Assembly: GCF_900112245.1 (NCBI RefSeq)
Contig: NZ_FOYX01000001.1
Span: 1,351,856-1,415,855 of the forward strand
DNA from: Maribacter stanieri
GTDB taxonomy: Bacteria; Bacteroidota; Bacteroidia; Flavobacteriales; Flavobacteriaceae
Reading direction: 5' to 3'
DNA length: 64,000 nucleotides
The notes below the pieces were generated by a model. It ran no database searches. It was given only the letters and a program-made list of their open reading frames with translations, and was not told where the DNA came from. Position 1 is the first letter of the stretch. Every line of letters starts with the position of its first letter. The translations under genes were made by a program, and so were the position numbers. Of this stretch, positions 52,449 through 60,893 are shown in pieces.

Positions 52449-54746
52449 CTATTTCTTTACCAGTCTTACCTTTATAGACTTGCTAATTGGTGTCTTACTT
52501 CTTTCCGCAAAATGATTGTAAGGTACTAGCACGTTCGTCTCTGGAAAATATGAAGCTAAATTACCAGATGGAATGTTATAAGGTACAACCTTAAAATTAT
52601 GTGCTGTTCTAACCTTATCATCATACGTACTGGTAATATCCACTACATCTAATTTGTTAAGTCCAATCGCTTTCATGTCATTTATATTCATGAAAATTAC
52701 TCGTCTTGCATTATACACGCCTCTGTATCTATCATCTAAACCGTAAATAGTCGTGTTGAACTGATCATGAGAACGAATGGTCATCATCATATACTCATCT
52801 TTTTCAAGGTCGTGATGAGGTAATCTATTGATAGAAAACTGCGCTTTGCCATTTGGTAACATACTAAAGTCTAGTTCTCTTACATTGTTTGGCAAATAAT
52901 ATCCCGCTCCTTTAGAGCGTTCTTTCGTTTTGCTAAACCCTTTGGCTACTTGATCAATTTGTGTTCTGATCAAATCATAATCTTCACCTAAAGTTTTCCA
53001 TTTCATGGGGTGGTCGTCACCAAAATAAGCATGCCCAATATTTGCTATTATTTCTGGCTCGCTCATAATTGTATCTGCGGCAGGTTTAAGAATCCCTTTA
53101 GATCTTTTAACCCTGCCCATACTATTTTCTACAGTAAAGTGTCTTGCCTTACCATCTTTTATGTCTTTTTCAGATCTGCCAATAGTAGGTAAAATTAATG
53201 CTGTCTTTCCGGTAATTAAATGTGTTCGGTTTAATTTGGTGCTAATCTGTACGGTAAGATCACAATTTTGAATTCCCTTTGCAGTGTACTCCGTATCAGA
53301 TGCCGCCATTAAAAAATTACCGCCAAGGCACATAAATATTTTTGCATTGCCTTCATACATTGCTTTCATAGAACCCACAACATCTACACCTTCTTGATCT
53401 GGAGGTGTAAATCCTAAGTGTTTTTTAATACGCTCATTCATTTCTTTATCAATGAAATGTTGTATACCTACGCTTCGGTCTCCTTGTACGTTACTATGGC
53501 CGCGAACAGGGCAAGTACCTGCATTTGGTTTTCCTATCGCTCCTTTTAATAATAGAAGATTTATGTATTCTCTGATGTTTTCTACTCCATTTTTATGTTG
53601 AGTAAGTCCCATTGCCCAACATACTATAATCTTAGATTTATTTGCTAATAGCACTACTGTTTCATTGATTCTTTCTTCAGATACTCCTGTTTGTTTTAAG
53701 AGATCTTCTGAATCGTAATTTTTTAAATCATTGATTAAAGCATCGTAACCGTCTGTATATTTTTCTATAAAAGCATGATCAAATACATCTTTAGATTGTT
53801 GGTCTAGCACAACTAGTTTTTTCAATATCAATTTTACCAATGGTATATCTTGGTTGATATTGACAGGCAAATGGATGTCTGCCATATCTTCACCACCACC
53901 AATCCAACCGTTAAGGTGTTGCGGATTTTTAAAATTGACCAAACCTGATTCCTCAAGCGGATTTATACTAATAACCTTACCGCCATTTTGCTTACATTTC
54001 TCTAACGCAGATAGCATTCTGGGGTGATTCGTACCCGGATTTTGACCGGCAATTAAAATTACTTCTGCTTCATAAAGATCTTCTAACGTAGTTGATCCTT
54101 TACCAATGCCTAAAGTTTCCCCTAATGCAACACCACTACTTTCATGGCACATGTTAGAGCAATCTGGTAAATTGTTGGTACCTAATGCACGGGCAAACAT
54201 GCCATATAAAAAAGCAGCTTCATTGCTGGATCTACCAGAAGTATAGAAAATAGCTTCATCTGGGTTATCAAGTTTTTTTAATTCAGATGCGATTAAATCA
54301 AAAGCGGCTTGCCATGAAACAGGTTCGTAATGAACACTACCAGGTTTTAAAACCATTGGTTCTATTAAACGTCCAAATTTATTAAGTTCATAATCAGTTA
54401 ACCGAGAAAGATCTTCAACTGAATTTTTTTGAAAAAAACCGGAGCTTATTTGTTCTCTAGTTGCTTCATCTCCTAAAGCTTTAGCACCATTTTCACAATA
54501 TTCAGCTACGGGAGATGGATGTTCTGGATCAGGCCAAGCACAACTAGGGCAATCAAAACCGTCTTTTTGATTCATGCTAAGTAATGTACGCATGGATCTA
54601 AGTACGCCCATTTCCTTAAAAGTATGCTTTAGTGCCTCACGTACGCCTAAGTAACCTGCAGCATGTGTAACAGGTTCTTTAATTTCAATATCTAGAAATT
54701 CCTCTGATCCTCTAAACGATACGTTGCGTTCGGTTTTGTTGTCCAT
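52449..54746 (-). CDS. FdhF/YdeP-family molybdopterin oxidoreductase
   Basis: A 765-aa cytoplasmic oxidoreductase of the formate-dehydrogenase-like YdeP family. It begins with GYLGVREALKHTFKEMGVLRS and has the Cys-containing CPSCAWPDP motif. Mo-bisMGD binding regions include AIFYTSGRSSNEAAFLYG, SNMCHESSGVALGETLG and VILIAGQNPGTNHPRMLSAL. The C-terminal domain is of the MopB/molydop-binding type (HDQFNTTIYGLDDRYRG). The length is standard. No Sec codon is evident at the usual position; the Cys in SNMCHES may serve. It follows the 121-aa protein gene by 81 bases, probably in one operon. The physiological substrate is uncertain. Confidence 0.92.
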   Translation of the reverse strand: MDNKTERNVSFRGSEEFLDIEIKEPVTHAAGYLGVREALKHTFKEMGVLRSMRTLLSMNQKDGFDCPSCAWPDPEHPSPVAEYCENGAKALGDEATREQISSGFFQKNSVEDLSRLTDYELNKFGRLIEPMVLKPGSVHYEPVSWQAAFDLIASELKKLDNPDEAIFYTSGRSSNEAAFLYGMFARALGTNNLPDCSNMCHESSGVALGETLGIGKGSTTLEDLYEAEVILIAGQNPGTNHPRMLSALEKCKQNGGKVISINPLEESGLVNFKNPQHLNGWIGGGEDMADIHLPVNINQDIPLVKLILKKLVVLDQQSKDVFDHAFIEKYTDGYDALINDLKNYDSEDLLKQTGVSEERINETVVLLANKSKIIVCWAMGLTQHKNGVENIREYINLLLLKGAIGKPNAGTCPVRGHSNVQGDRSVGIQHFIDKEMNERIKKHLGFTPPDQEGVDVVGSMKAMYEGNAKIFMCLGGNFLMAASDTEYTAKGIQNCDLTVQISTKLNRTHLITGKTALILPTIGRSEKDIKDGKARHFTVENSMGRVKRSKGILKPAADTIMSEPEIIANIGHAYFGDDHPMKWKTLGEDYDLIRTQIDQVAKGFSKTKERSKGAGYYLPNNVRELDFSMLPNGKAQFSINRLPHHDLEKDEYMMMTIRSHDQFNTTIYGLDDRYRGVYNARRVIFMNINDMKAIGLNKLDVVDITSTYDDKVRTAHNFKVVPYNIPSGNLASYFPETNVLVPYNHFAERSKTPISKSIKVRLVKK

Positions 54747-54827
54747 ACTTTAAACTTAATAAATGTTAGAGTAATGGCAGTGTACATTTCTATTAAAATG
54801 TACTTTATACAATTATAAAATTACGCT

Positions 54828-55193
54828 TTAGCTTAATTTAGGGTTTGGGTAGTTGTCAGATTGATCTTCAATAGTATTATCTAAACACGTAAAATCTTTC
54901 TCTAATAGCAAGTATAAATCGTTTCCTGAAGTTGTTTTTATAGTATGGTCAAATGTTATTATGTCATTTGAAAACCAAGACTTACCATTGGCTTCCGGCA
55001 TTTCTAAAACTATACTATTATTTTCATGCTTGATGCTTAAATTTTCTGCTTCACTCGTAAGAACTACACCATAGCTAAATTTTGTAGTCCCAAAGTTCGT
55101 GGAGTCATAAATCTTTCCATTATTTGAAAGTGCTTGCACTTCAGTTTGTGTCAGTCGAAACCGTATGGAATCACCTTTTATTCTAATTTTCAT
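54828..55193 (-). CDS. Small conserved protein next to the YdeP-type oxidoreductase
   Basis: A 121-aa beta-rich soluble protein, KIRIKGDSIRFRLTQTEVQAL followed by several strands and ending with a conserved Cys (LEKDFTCLD). It resembles a small domain family (of DUF7009 type, from memory) that commonly sits with FdhF-like oxidoreductases in Bacteroidota. It might help maturation or regulate the enzyme. It lies upstream of the oxidoreductase gene on the same strand with a promoter-like box 22 bases before its ATG. The family name is not certain. Confidence 0.65.
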   Translation of the reverse strand: MKIRIKGDSIRFRLTQTEVQALSNNGKIYDSTNFGTTKFSYGVVLTSEAENLSIKHENNSIVLEMPEANGKSWFSNDIITFDHTIKTTSGNDLYLLLEKDFTCLDNTIEDQSDNYPNPKLS

Positions 55194-55214
55194 AGCTATA
55201 AATTGAGTTCACAA

Positions 55215-55222
55215 CAAAAATA
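55215..55222 (-). promoter_or_regulatory. -7 promoter element of the small protein/FdhF operon
   Basis: On the minus strand TATTTTTG matches TAnnTTTG and lies 21 bases before the ATG at 55193. No TTTG at the normal -33 spacing, so support is partial. Confidence 0.35.
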
Positions 55223-55347
55223 GACCATCTCACCACATTATTTAAGGTGTTGACATCAATTTGTTTTTAGTACTTAACCTTACTACTATATTTACCATGT
55301 AATAAAAAACGAATTAAAATTTTTTCATTTTCATATAGTGTTCTCGT

Positions 55348-55382
55348 AAAAGAGTCCAATCTCAAAAGATTGGACTCTTTTT
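55348..55382. terminator. Bidirectional terminator-type hairpin
   Basis: AAAGAGTCCAATC-TCAAAA-GATTGGACTCTTT forms a perfect 13-bp stem with T5 on the plus side and T4 on the minus side. It lies in the 266-base gap between the FdhF operon promoter and the nucleotidyltransferase stop. Confidence 0.8.
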
Positions 55383-55403
55383 AGTTTAGGTCAATTTTGG
55401 GTA

Positions 55404-55435
55404 TAAAAAAACCCGTTAAATAAAATTTAATGGGT
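55404..55435 (-). terminator. Terminator of the nucleotidyltransferase gene
   Basis: On the minus strand ACCCATTAAAT-TTT-ATTTAACGGGT folds into an 11-bp stem with one G.U pair, followed by T6. It lies 24 bases behind the stop at 55460. Confidence 0.8.
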
Positions 55436-55459
55436 CTTAATATATTTAAGTGAATACGC

Positions 55460-56338
55460 TTATTTCCAAATAGGAGCAGGGTATTTACCTGAATCAGATT
55501 TTTCTTTTAAACTGTTCATTGCTTTTTCTTTATCACTAGCGTAAGTAACGCCAAACCAATCTCCACCAGAAGGAATACACTTCACTTCAATTTCTTTAGC
55601 TTGTAACATTTCTTGTATCATAAAAGGAATGTAAAGCTCGCTATTTGCAATACGATCTTCATCTTTTAAGAATATTCTAAATTCAGATTCTATCTTATCA
55701 AAAATAGATGGTCTACAAACCCAGAAATTCATACTAGCTTGTTCGTCACCGGTAAATTCTAAGTTAGTATCCTCGTCAACGATATTATTTTCTTTCTGTA
55801 CTAGTTTTAATCGTTCTTGTACAGCTACAAGATTATCACCTTTAACTTCACATACACCTCTAGATACAGATCCATGTTCAGATAAGGTATCTTTCAATGT
55901 ATATCCTAATAATGCATAGGCATCATTATCCGATTTCATGAAGTCGGCTGCTTTTTTGTAGGCAGATTGACCGTAAAAATCATCGGCATTGATAACTACA
56001 AATGGTCCGTCGATTACTTTTCTTGCGGTCCACACTGCATGTGCCGTACCCCATGGTTTTTTACGCTCTCCTGTAAAAGTTACTCCATCAGGTAAATCTG
56101 TAAGTTCTTGAGCAAGAACATTAAGCTCTATGTTGTTCGGTATTCTTTTAGAAAGATGTTCCTCTAAAAAAGCAACATTTTCTTTTTTTGTGATAACCAC
56201 AATTTGTTCAAAGTTATTTTGGATGGCGTCATAAATGGCAAATTCCATTAAAAACTCACCGTTAGGACCTAAATCATCAAATTGTTTAAGTTTCCCATAT
56301 CTACTACCGCTACCGGCAGCCATTAAAAGTAATGTCAT
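55460..56338 (-). CDS. Sugar nucleotidyltransferase-like protein
   Basis: A 292-aa NTP-transferase. I place the start at ATG 56338, where the standard N-terminus MTLLLMAAGSGSRYGKLKQF begins; the open frame extends 18 codons further upstream to 56392. Motifs are the P-loop-like AAGSGSRYG, LMEFAIYDAIQNN, KPWGTAHAVWTARK and VVINADDFYG (metal site). Such enzymes activate sugars with NTPs; the substrate is unknown. The upstream 18 codons contain MEFLIAFAIFD, strikingly similar to the internal GEFLMEFAIYD. It is monocistronic, bounded by a terminator and a divergent gene. Confidence 0.85.
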   Translation of the reverse strand: MTLLLMAAGSGSRYGKLKQFDDLGPNGEFLMEFAIYDAIQNNFEQIVVITKKENVAFLEEHLSKRIPNNIELNVLAQELTDLPDGVTFTGERKKPWGTAHAVWTARKVIDGPFVVINADDFYGQSAYKKAADFMKSDNDAYALLGYTLKDTLSEHGSVSRGVCEVKGDNLVAVQERLKLVQKENNIVDEDTNLEFTGDEQASMNFWVCRPSIFDKIESEFRIFLKDEDRIANSELYIPFMIQEMLQAKEIEVKCIPSGGDWFGVTYASDKEKAMNSLKEKSDSGKYPAPIWK

Positions 56339-56481
56339 GATTTCTGTATTTACAGGATCAAAAATAGCGAATGCTATTAAAAATTCCATCAAATATTAGA
56401 TGTATCCTCATTAAAGTTGATGATAAGTTAATGTGGATCAAGAACTTTTTATAAATTCAAAGTTCATAATCATCGCACATA

Positions 56482-57834
56482 ATGACAACAAGAAGAAATT
56501 TTATCAGAAATACATCTATAGCAGGTTTAGGTTTAGTTGCAGTACCTGGTTTTGCCAATAACAGTTTTAGTGCTGCAGATAAACTAAATGTAGGTTTAAT
56601 CGGTGTAGGCTTAAGAGGAACTAATCATTTACAGAACTTACTGTTGCGAAAAGATGTGAATGTGACTGCTATTTGCGATGTGGATGATAATAGAATTGCC
56701 ATTGCGAAAAAACATATTGCCGACGCTAAAGGTAAAGCGCCAAAGGTATTTGGGACCAATGATTTAGATTATAAGAATCTACTGGCACTACAAGACGTAG
56801 ATGCAGTTATTATTGCCACTCCTTGGTTATGGCATACACGTATGACAGTTGATGCTATGGAAGCTGGTAAATATGCAGGAGTAGAGGTTTCTGCATCTAA
56901 TACTTTAGAAGAATGTTGGGATTTAGTGAATACCCATGAGCGAACCGGTACGCATATGATGATATTGGAGAACGTAAATTACCGTAGAGATGTACTTGCT
57001 GTACTTAATATGGTAAAGCAAAATGTTTTTGGTGAAATGGTACATTATAGATGTGGGTATCAGCATGATCTAAGACATGTAAAATTTAATGATGGTAAAA
57101 CGGCTTATGGTAAGGGCGTAGAATTTGGTGAAAAAGGAATTTCGGAATCTAAATGGCGTACCAATCATTCCGTAAAGCGAAATGCGGATGTATACCCAAC
57201 GCATGGTTTGGGACCCATTGCGGTTATGGCAGATGTAAATCGCGGTAATCGTTTTGTGTCAATGACATCTCATGCATCTAAAGGTATTGGCTTACATAAT
57301 TATATTGTAAAGGAAGGTGGTAAGGACCATGCCAATGCAAGTGTCAAATTCAAACAAGGCGATGTTATTACCTCTACTATTGGTACTGCTAACGGAGAAA
57401 CTATAATTATTACTCATGATTGCAATTTACCAAGACCTTATTCTTTAGGATTTCGTGCGCAAGGTGCAAATGGACTCTGGGAGGTAGACGGTAATCGAAT
57501 TTATGTGGAAGGAAAATCTGAACCACATAAATGGGACGAAGCACAACCTTGGCTAGATACCTATGATCACCCATTATGGAAAAAATATGGTGAGTATGCT
57601 TTAAATGCCGGTCATGGCGGAATGGACTTTTTTGTACTGAACTCTTTTGTAGAATCTGCAAAACAAAATATCGCACCACCATTGGATGCTTATGATGCGG
57701 CTGCCTGGAGTGCGGTCACACCACTTTCAGAGCTTTCTATTGCCAATAACGGTGAGCCTCAAGATTTCCCCGATTTTACTCGCGGTCTTTGGATGAAAAG
57801 AACACCTTATCAGTGGATGAAAGAAATGTATTAG
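56482..57834 (+). CDS. Tat-exported Gfo/Idh/MocA-fold protein, GH109-like
   Basis: A 450-aa protein with a twin-arginine signal (TTRRNFIRNTSIAGLGLVAV). An NAD-binding Rossmann domain follows (LNVGLIGVGLRGTNHLQNLL, about 35-54; VTAICDVDDNRIA). GH109 enzymes use bound NAD to cleave alpha-N-acetylgalactosaminides. Features of that family are ILENVNYRRDVLAVLNMVKQ, FGEMVHYRCGYQHDLR, YPTHGLGPIAV and DVNRGNRFVSMTSHASKG. Export through Tat suits a folded cofactor-binding periplasmic enzyme. It is convergent with the AEC transporter gene, three bases apart. The activity is inferred from family likeness. Confidence 0.85.
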   Translation: MTTRRNFIRNTSIAGLGLVAVPGFANNSFSAADKLNVGLIGVGLRGTNHLQNLLLRKDVNVTAICDVDDNRIAIAKKHIADAKGKAPKVFGTNDLDYKNLLALQDVDAVIIATPWLWHTRMTVDAMEAGKYAGVEVSASNTLEECWDLVNTHERTGTHMMILENVNYRRDVLAVLNMVKQNVFGEMVHYRCGYQHDLRHVKFNDGKTAYGKGVEFGEKGISESKWRTNHSVKRNADVYPTHGLGPIAVMADVNRGNRFVSMTSHASKGIGLHNYIVKEGGKDHANASVKFKQGDVITSTIGTANGETIIITHDCNLPRPYSLGFRAQGANGLWEVDGNRIYVEGKSEPHKWDEAQPWLDTYDHPLWKKYGEYALNAGHGGMDFFVLNSFVESAKQNIAPPLDAYDAAAWSAVTPLSELSIANNGEPQDFPDFTRGLWMKRTPYQWMKEMY

Positions 57835-57837
57835 AAT

Positions 57838-59025
57838 TTAGCTTGCTTTGGCTTCGTTCAAAGTTTTCTCCTCTTCATAGTTGCCTTTAGCAATGGTCAT
57901 TTTAGATTTTCTTTTCAATAGTTTGCTAGTAATTTTACGTTCTCTGTCTGCTCTAAAACTGGTGGTTTTGAAAATATCTGGGGCAAAGGAAATCGCTAAA
58001 ATAATTAAGCCTAAAGCAAGTAACGTAATCGGATTTATAAAGTAATCGCTAAAAGAGAATATACCTATAATTAGTAGTGTTGAAAATGGTAGAGAACATG
58101 CTAAGATGTTTAAACCGAAGTTAACATCAAAAGTAGGATTCGGTTGTTCGTCTTTGTCTTCCATTGACTGTATAGCGCTCATATGGGCAAATGGCCAGAA
58201 ACTACATGCGCTTTGAGGAAATACAACCAATAATAAAATCATAGCCGGAGTTAAAGCGGGTATGGCATATGCAAAAAGTCCACTAAGTAAAAATGCAAGT
58301 CCCATTCTTCGAAACAACATAGAAATTATCAATTTAAATTCTCCTTTGTTGATTCTAACCGCCATACCAATAAATAGCAGTACTAACGGAGTCATTAAAT
58401 CTTTAATGCTCAAAGCTGTATTTTGAAAGAATGTAGGTAGAGATGAAAGATTCAATCCAAAGCCCAACATGACTAAACCTACTACTATGACGATGTTTAT
58501 AGGTTCATTGATGAGAGATATAAACAGCCCTTTTAATTTGGCAGAAGATGATTCTTGTTTTTCTACAACAGCGTTTTTTCGATACCAGTGCATGGCTAGC
58601 ATGTAAAGAAGTATCAGAACAAAAATTTTATTTCCAATATCTGCAAGTGCAGCCAATGCTAAGGTATCGTCACCTAAGTATGCTACAATAAATGGAAAGC
58701 ATGAAAGACCAGGTGCAGTAGATGGTAAAAGCATCATCAAGGTCCGTTTTTTACTTTTCTCTTCTTTATGTAATGATGCCGCCAAAAAATATTTAGTAGC
58801 CAATAACATGAGAAGGTTAAAAGTTAAAGCTGCTAATGGAAAAACTAATAGGGTGCCATTCAGCTCTATTTTTAAGAGGGCTACGAAAATAGTCGCTGGT
58901 AAAGCCACACTTAAAATAAGAACTTTTACTCCTTTTAAATCTTGTTTGGCTACTTTCTTTTGTAAAAGCACGCCAAGACCAATGATCAATATTAATTCGA
59001 GGGTTTTTTGTAGTGCAAAATTCAT
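57838..59025 (-). CDS. AEC-family transporter (auxin efflux carrier-like)
   Basis: A 395-aa integral membrane protein with about ten helices in two blocks around a charged loop of about residues 155-175 (RKNAVVEKQESSSAKLKG). Family cues include MLLPSTAPGLSCFPFIVAYLGDD in the first half and FPQSACSFWPFAHM in the second. AEC proteins carry organic acids such as malate or auxin-like compounds. The basic C-terminal tail (FRADRERKITSKLLKRKSK) is cytoplasmic. It lies 118 bases behind the aminotransferase gene on the same strand, the last member of that cluster. Confidence 0.85.
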   Translation of the reverse strand: MNFALQKTLELILIIGLGVLLQKKVAKQDLKGVKVLILSVALPATIFVALLKIELNGTLLVFPLAALTFNLLMLLATKYFLAASLHKEEKSKKRTLMMLLPSTAPGLSCFPFIVAYLGDDTLALAALADIGNKIFVLILLYMLAMHWYRKNAVVEKQESSSAKLKGLFISLINEPINIVIVVGLVMLGFGLNLSSLPTFFQNTALSIKDLMTPLVLLFIGMAVRINKGEFKLIISMLFRRMGLAFLLSGLFAYAIPALTPAMILLLVVFPQSACSFWPFAHMSAIQSMEDKDEQPNPTFDVNFGLNILACSLPFSTLLIIGIFSFSDYFINPITLLALGLIILAISFAPDIFKTTSFRADRERKITSKLLKRKSKMTIAKGNYEEEKTLNEAKAS

Positions 59026-59143
59026 TTTTCGAGTGTTTTGGTTTGAGTAGATAGATGAATTATGAATAGTCCGAAGGAGTTGAATTCAGGTTTTTTGTGT
59101 CAAGGCAATTATCCTTTCTTCCAACTCCTGGACTAATTCAAAC

Positions 59144-60334
59144 TTAAACTAGCACTTTTTCAAGGGCAGCTGTAAACAACTTCATTTCATCCATAGTACC
59201 CATGCTCACACGGCACCAGTTTTTACCGTAGATTTCAAAAGCTCTTACACCAACACCTTCGGCGGTCATTTTTTCTAAGAAAGGTTTACCGTCCATTTCT
59301 ATTGGGAATATTATAAAGCTTGTAGATGAAGGCACATATTCAAAACCTAATCTATTAAGGTTTTCATATACATATTCTCTACATTCCTTATTCAGTTTTC
59401 TCGATTTATCTTTAAAGGCTACATCTTCCATACTGGCCATTGCAGCATAAACAGATGGTAATGAAATACCCATACCGCCACGCGTAATTTTTTGAATAAT
59501 ATCTAATGTTTCAGGTTGTGCAACTACATAACCAACTCGTAAACCTGCCATTCCCTGAATTTTAGAAAAAGTACGTGCAATGATTACATTTTTACCCTCA
59601 TTGATAAGTGAAACCATACTTTTTTTAGCAGCATCATCTAAAAAACCTAAGTATGCCTCATCAACAAAAATTGGAGTCTTTTCTGATACACGAGAACAAA
59701 AATCTACCAATTCTGCGTGGTCGGTCATGCTACCTGTTGGGTTATTAGGGTTACAGATATAAACCAATTTTGTATCATCATCTACAGCAGCTTCCATTGC
59801 TGCTAAATCATGAGACCAGTCTTTTTTCAGCGGAATAGGTTTCCATGTTGCGCCAGTAGCTTCTGCAACTTTGATTAATGACATATACGCTGGATCTGCA
59901 GAAACTATATTCCCTCCATTTTGAAAGAAAACCATGGCTGTTTTTTCCAATAGATCAGATGACCCCGGACCCATCATAATATTCTCTTGTTTAACACCTT
60001 CTTCTACAGCAATCTTATCCATTAATTGATATAGTTCTTTCCAAGCATATCGGTTTCCTTTTGGTGCATATTCTTGCATGGCAGAAACAGCCATAGGTGA
60101 AGGACCGTACGGATTCTCGTTTGCATTTAATTTTGCTGCAAGCTCTAGAGGTTGCGTTGGTGCATATGGTAAATACTCTTTGAAAAACGGAGTGTACGGT
60201 ATGTTTCCTTTTGCATCTAAAGCAATAGGTTGCGAGGGGAAAGCCCCGTAGGTCAAATAAGGTGCTGCCATTACACCTGCTGCTGTGAGAACGCCTCTTT
60301 TAAGCCAATCTCTTCTGTTTACATTTGTTTTCAT
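59144..60334 (-). CDS. Tat-exported class I/II aminotransferase (HisC-like)
   Basis: A 396-aa PLP enzyme. Typical motifs: LNANENPYGPSPMAVSAM (HisC-like N-terminus), MMGPGSSDLLEKTAM, YICNPNNPTGSM, PIFVDEAYLGF, and the PLP lysine in ARTFSKIQGMAGLRVGYV. The first 30 residues are a twin-arginine signal, NRRDWLKRGVLTAAGVMAAPYL. So the enzyme appears to be exported already folded, which is unusual for a histidinol-phosphate aminotransferase and argues for another substrate. It follows the small lipoprotein gene by 28 bases and the TonB receptor gene before that, suggesting periplasmic processing of an imported amino compound. Confidence 0.88.
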   Translation of the reverse strand: MKTNVNRRDWLKRGVLTAAGVMAAPYLTYGAFPSQPIALDAKGNIPYTPFFKEYLPYAPTQPLELAAKLNANENPYGPSPMAVSAMQEYAPKGNRYAWKELYQLMDKIAVEEGVKQENIMMGPGSSDLLEKTAMVFFQNGGNIVSADPAYMSLIKVAEATGATWKPIPLKKDWSHDLAAMEAAVDDDTKLVYICNPNNPTGSMTDHAELVDFCSRVSEKTPIFVDEAYLGFLDDAAKKSMVSLINEGKNVIIARTFSKIQGMAGLRVGYVVAQPETLDIIQKITRGGMGISLPSVYAAMASMEDVAFKDKSRKLNKECREYVYENLNRLGFEYVPSSTSFIIFPIEMDGKPFLEKMTAEGVGVRAFEIYGKNWCRVSMGTMDEMKLFTAALEKVLV

Positions 60335-60362
60335 ATTGTGCTATGTTTAAGTTAAAAAATCT

Positions 60363-60863
60363 CTAATTCGTTTCAACAGGATCTGCATTGATTCCTAAAT
60401 CTCCAGTAGCAACTATTGTATCATCACTAGGGCTAAGGCTAATGCTTACATGGGCATCTAGCGTCATAATAGAATCATAGAAATCGGTATCTGTTATGAC
60501 AAAAAATTTATTAGTCATAAATTCACCCGTACTTCCACTTACATCGTCTAATGCTATAATAGTAGTGCTACCCATATCGGCTGCGCCATCTACTATTAAT
60601 GCAGGGTGCATTTCACCATCAATTGTATTGTATAATGATAATTGGACCAAGGTTTGATCTAAGGTTGTTTCGTAAAAAACAATTCTTCCATATACATTAG
60701 AACCCATGGGGTCTGTTGAAATAACGCTATACGCTATGTAGTTATCTAAAGTTCCTCCACCTTCGGCAGTTGTAAGTACTGGATCTAAACGCTCTTGCTC
60801 ACAAGAGATCAACAAGCCAAAAATCATTGTTAATAATAGTATGTTATTTATATATTGTCTCAT
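60363..60863 (-). CDS. Hypothetical lipoprotein (166 aa)
   Basis: I do not recognise a family. The signal ends LLISC (Cys21), followed by EQERLDP. The rest is beta-rich and acidic, with phrases such as TLDNYIAYSVISTDPMGSN and AHVSISLSPSDDTIV, as in small surface-exposed binding proteins. It lies 30 bases behind the TonB receptor gene and 28 bases before the aminotransferase gene, in place of a SusD. It may be the binding lipoprotein for the receptor. Confidence 0.7.
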   Translation of the reverse strand: MRQYINNILLLTMIFGLLISCEQERLDPVLTTAEGGGTLDNYIAYSVISTDPMGSNVYGRIVFYETTLDQTLVQLSLYNTIDGEMHPALIVDGAADMGSTTIIALDDVSGSTGEFMTNKFFVITDTDFYDSIMTLDAHVSISLSPSDDTIVATGDLGINADPVETN

Positions 60864-60893
60864 AATTTTATTTTTAACGGTTTAACTAGTTGA

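Noticed and set aside
52449-54746. Selenocysteine in the FdhF-like oxidoreductase
   Set aside because: No in-frame TGA is present and the family commonly uses other residues.
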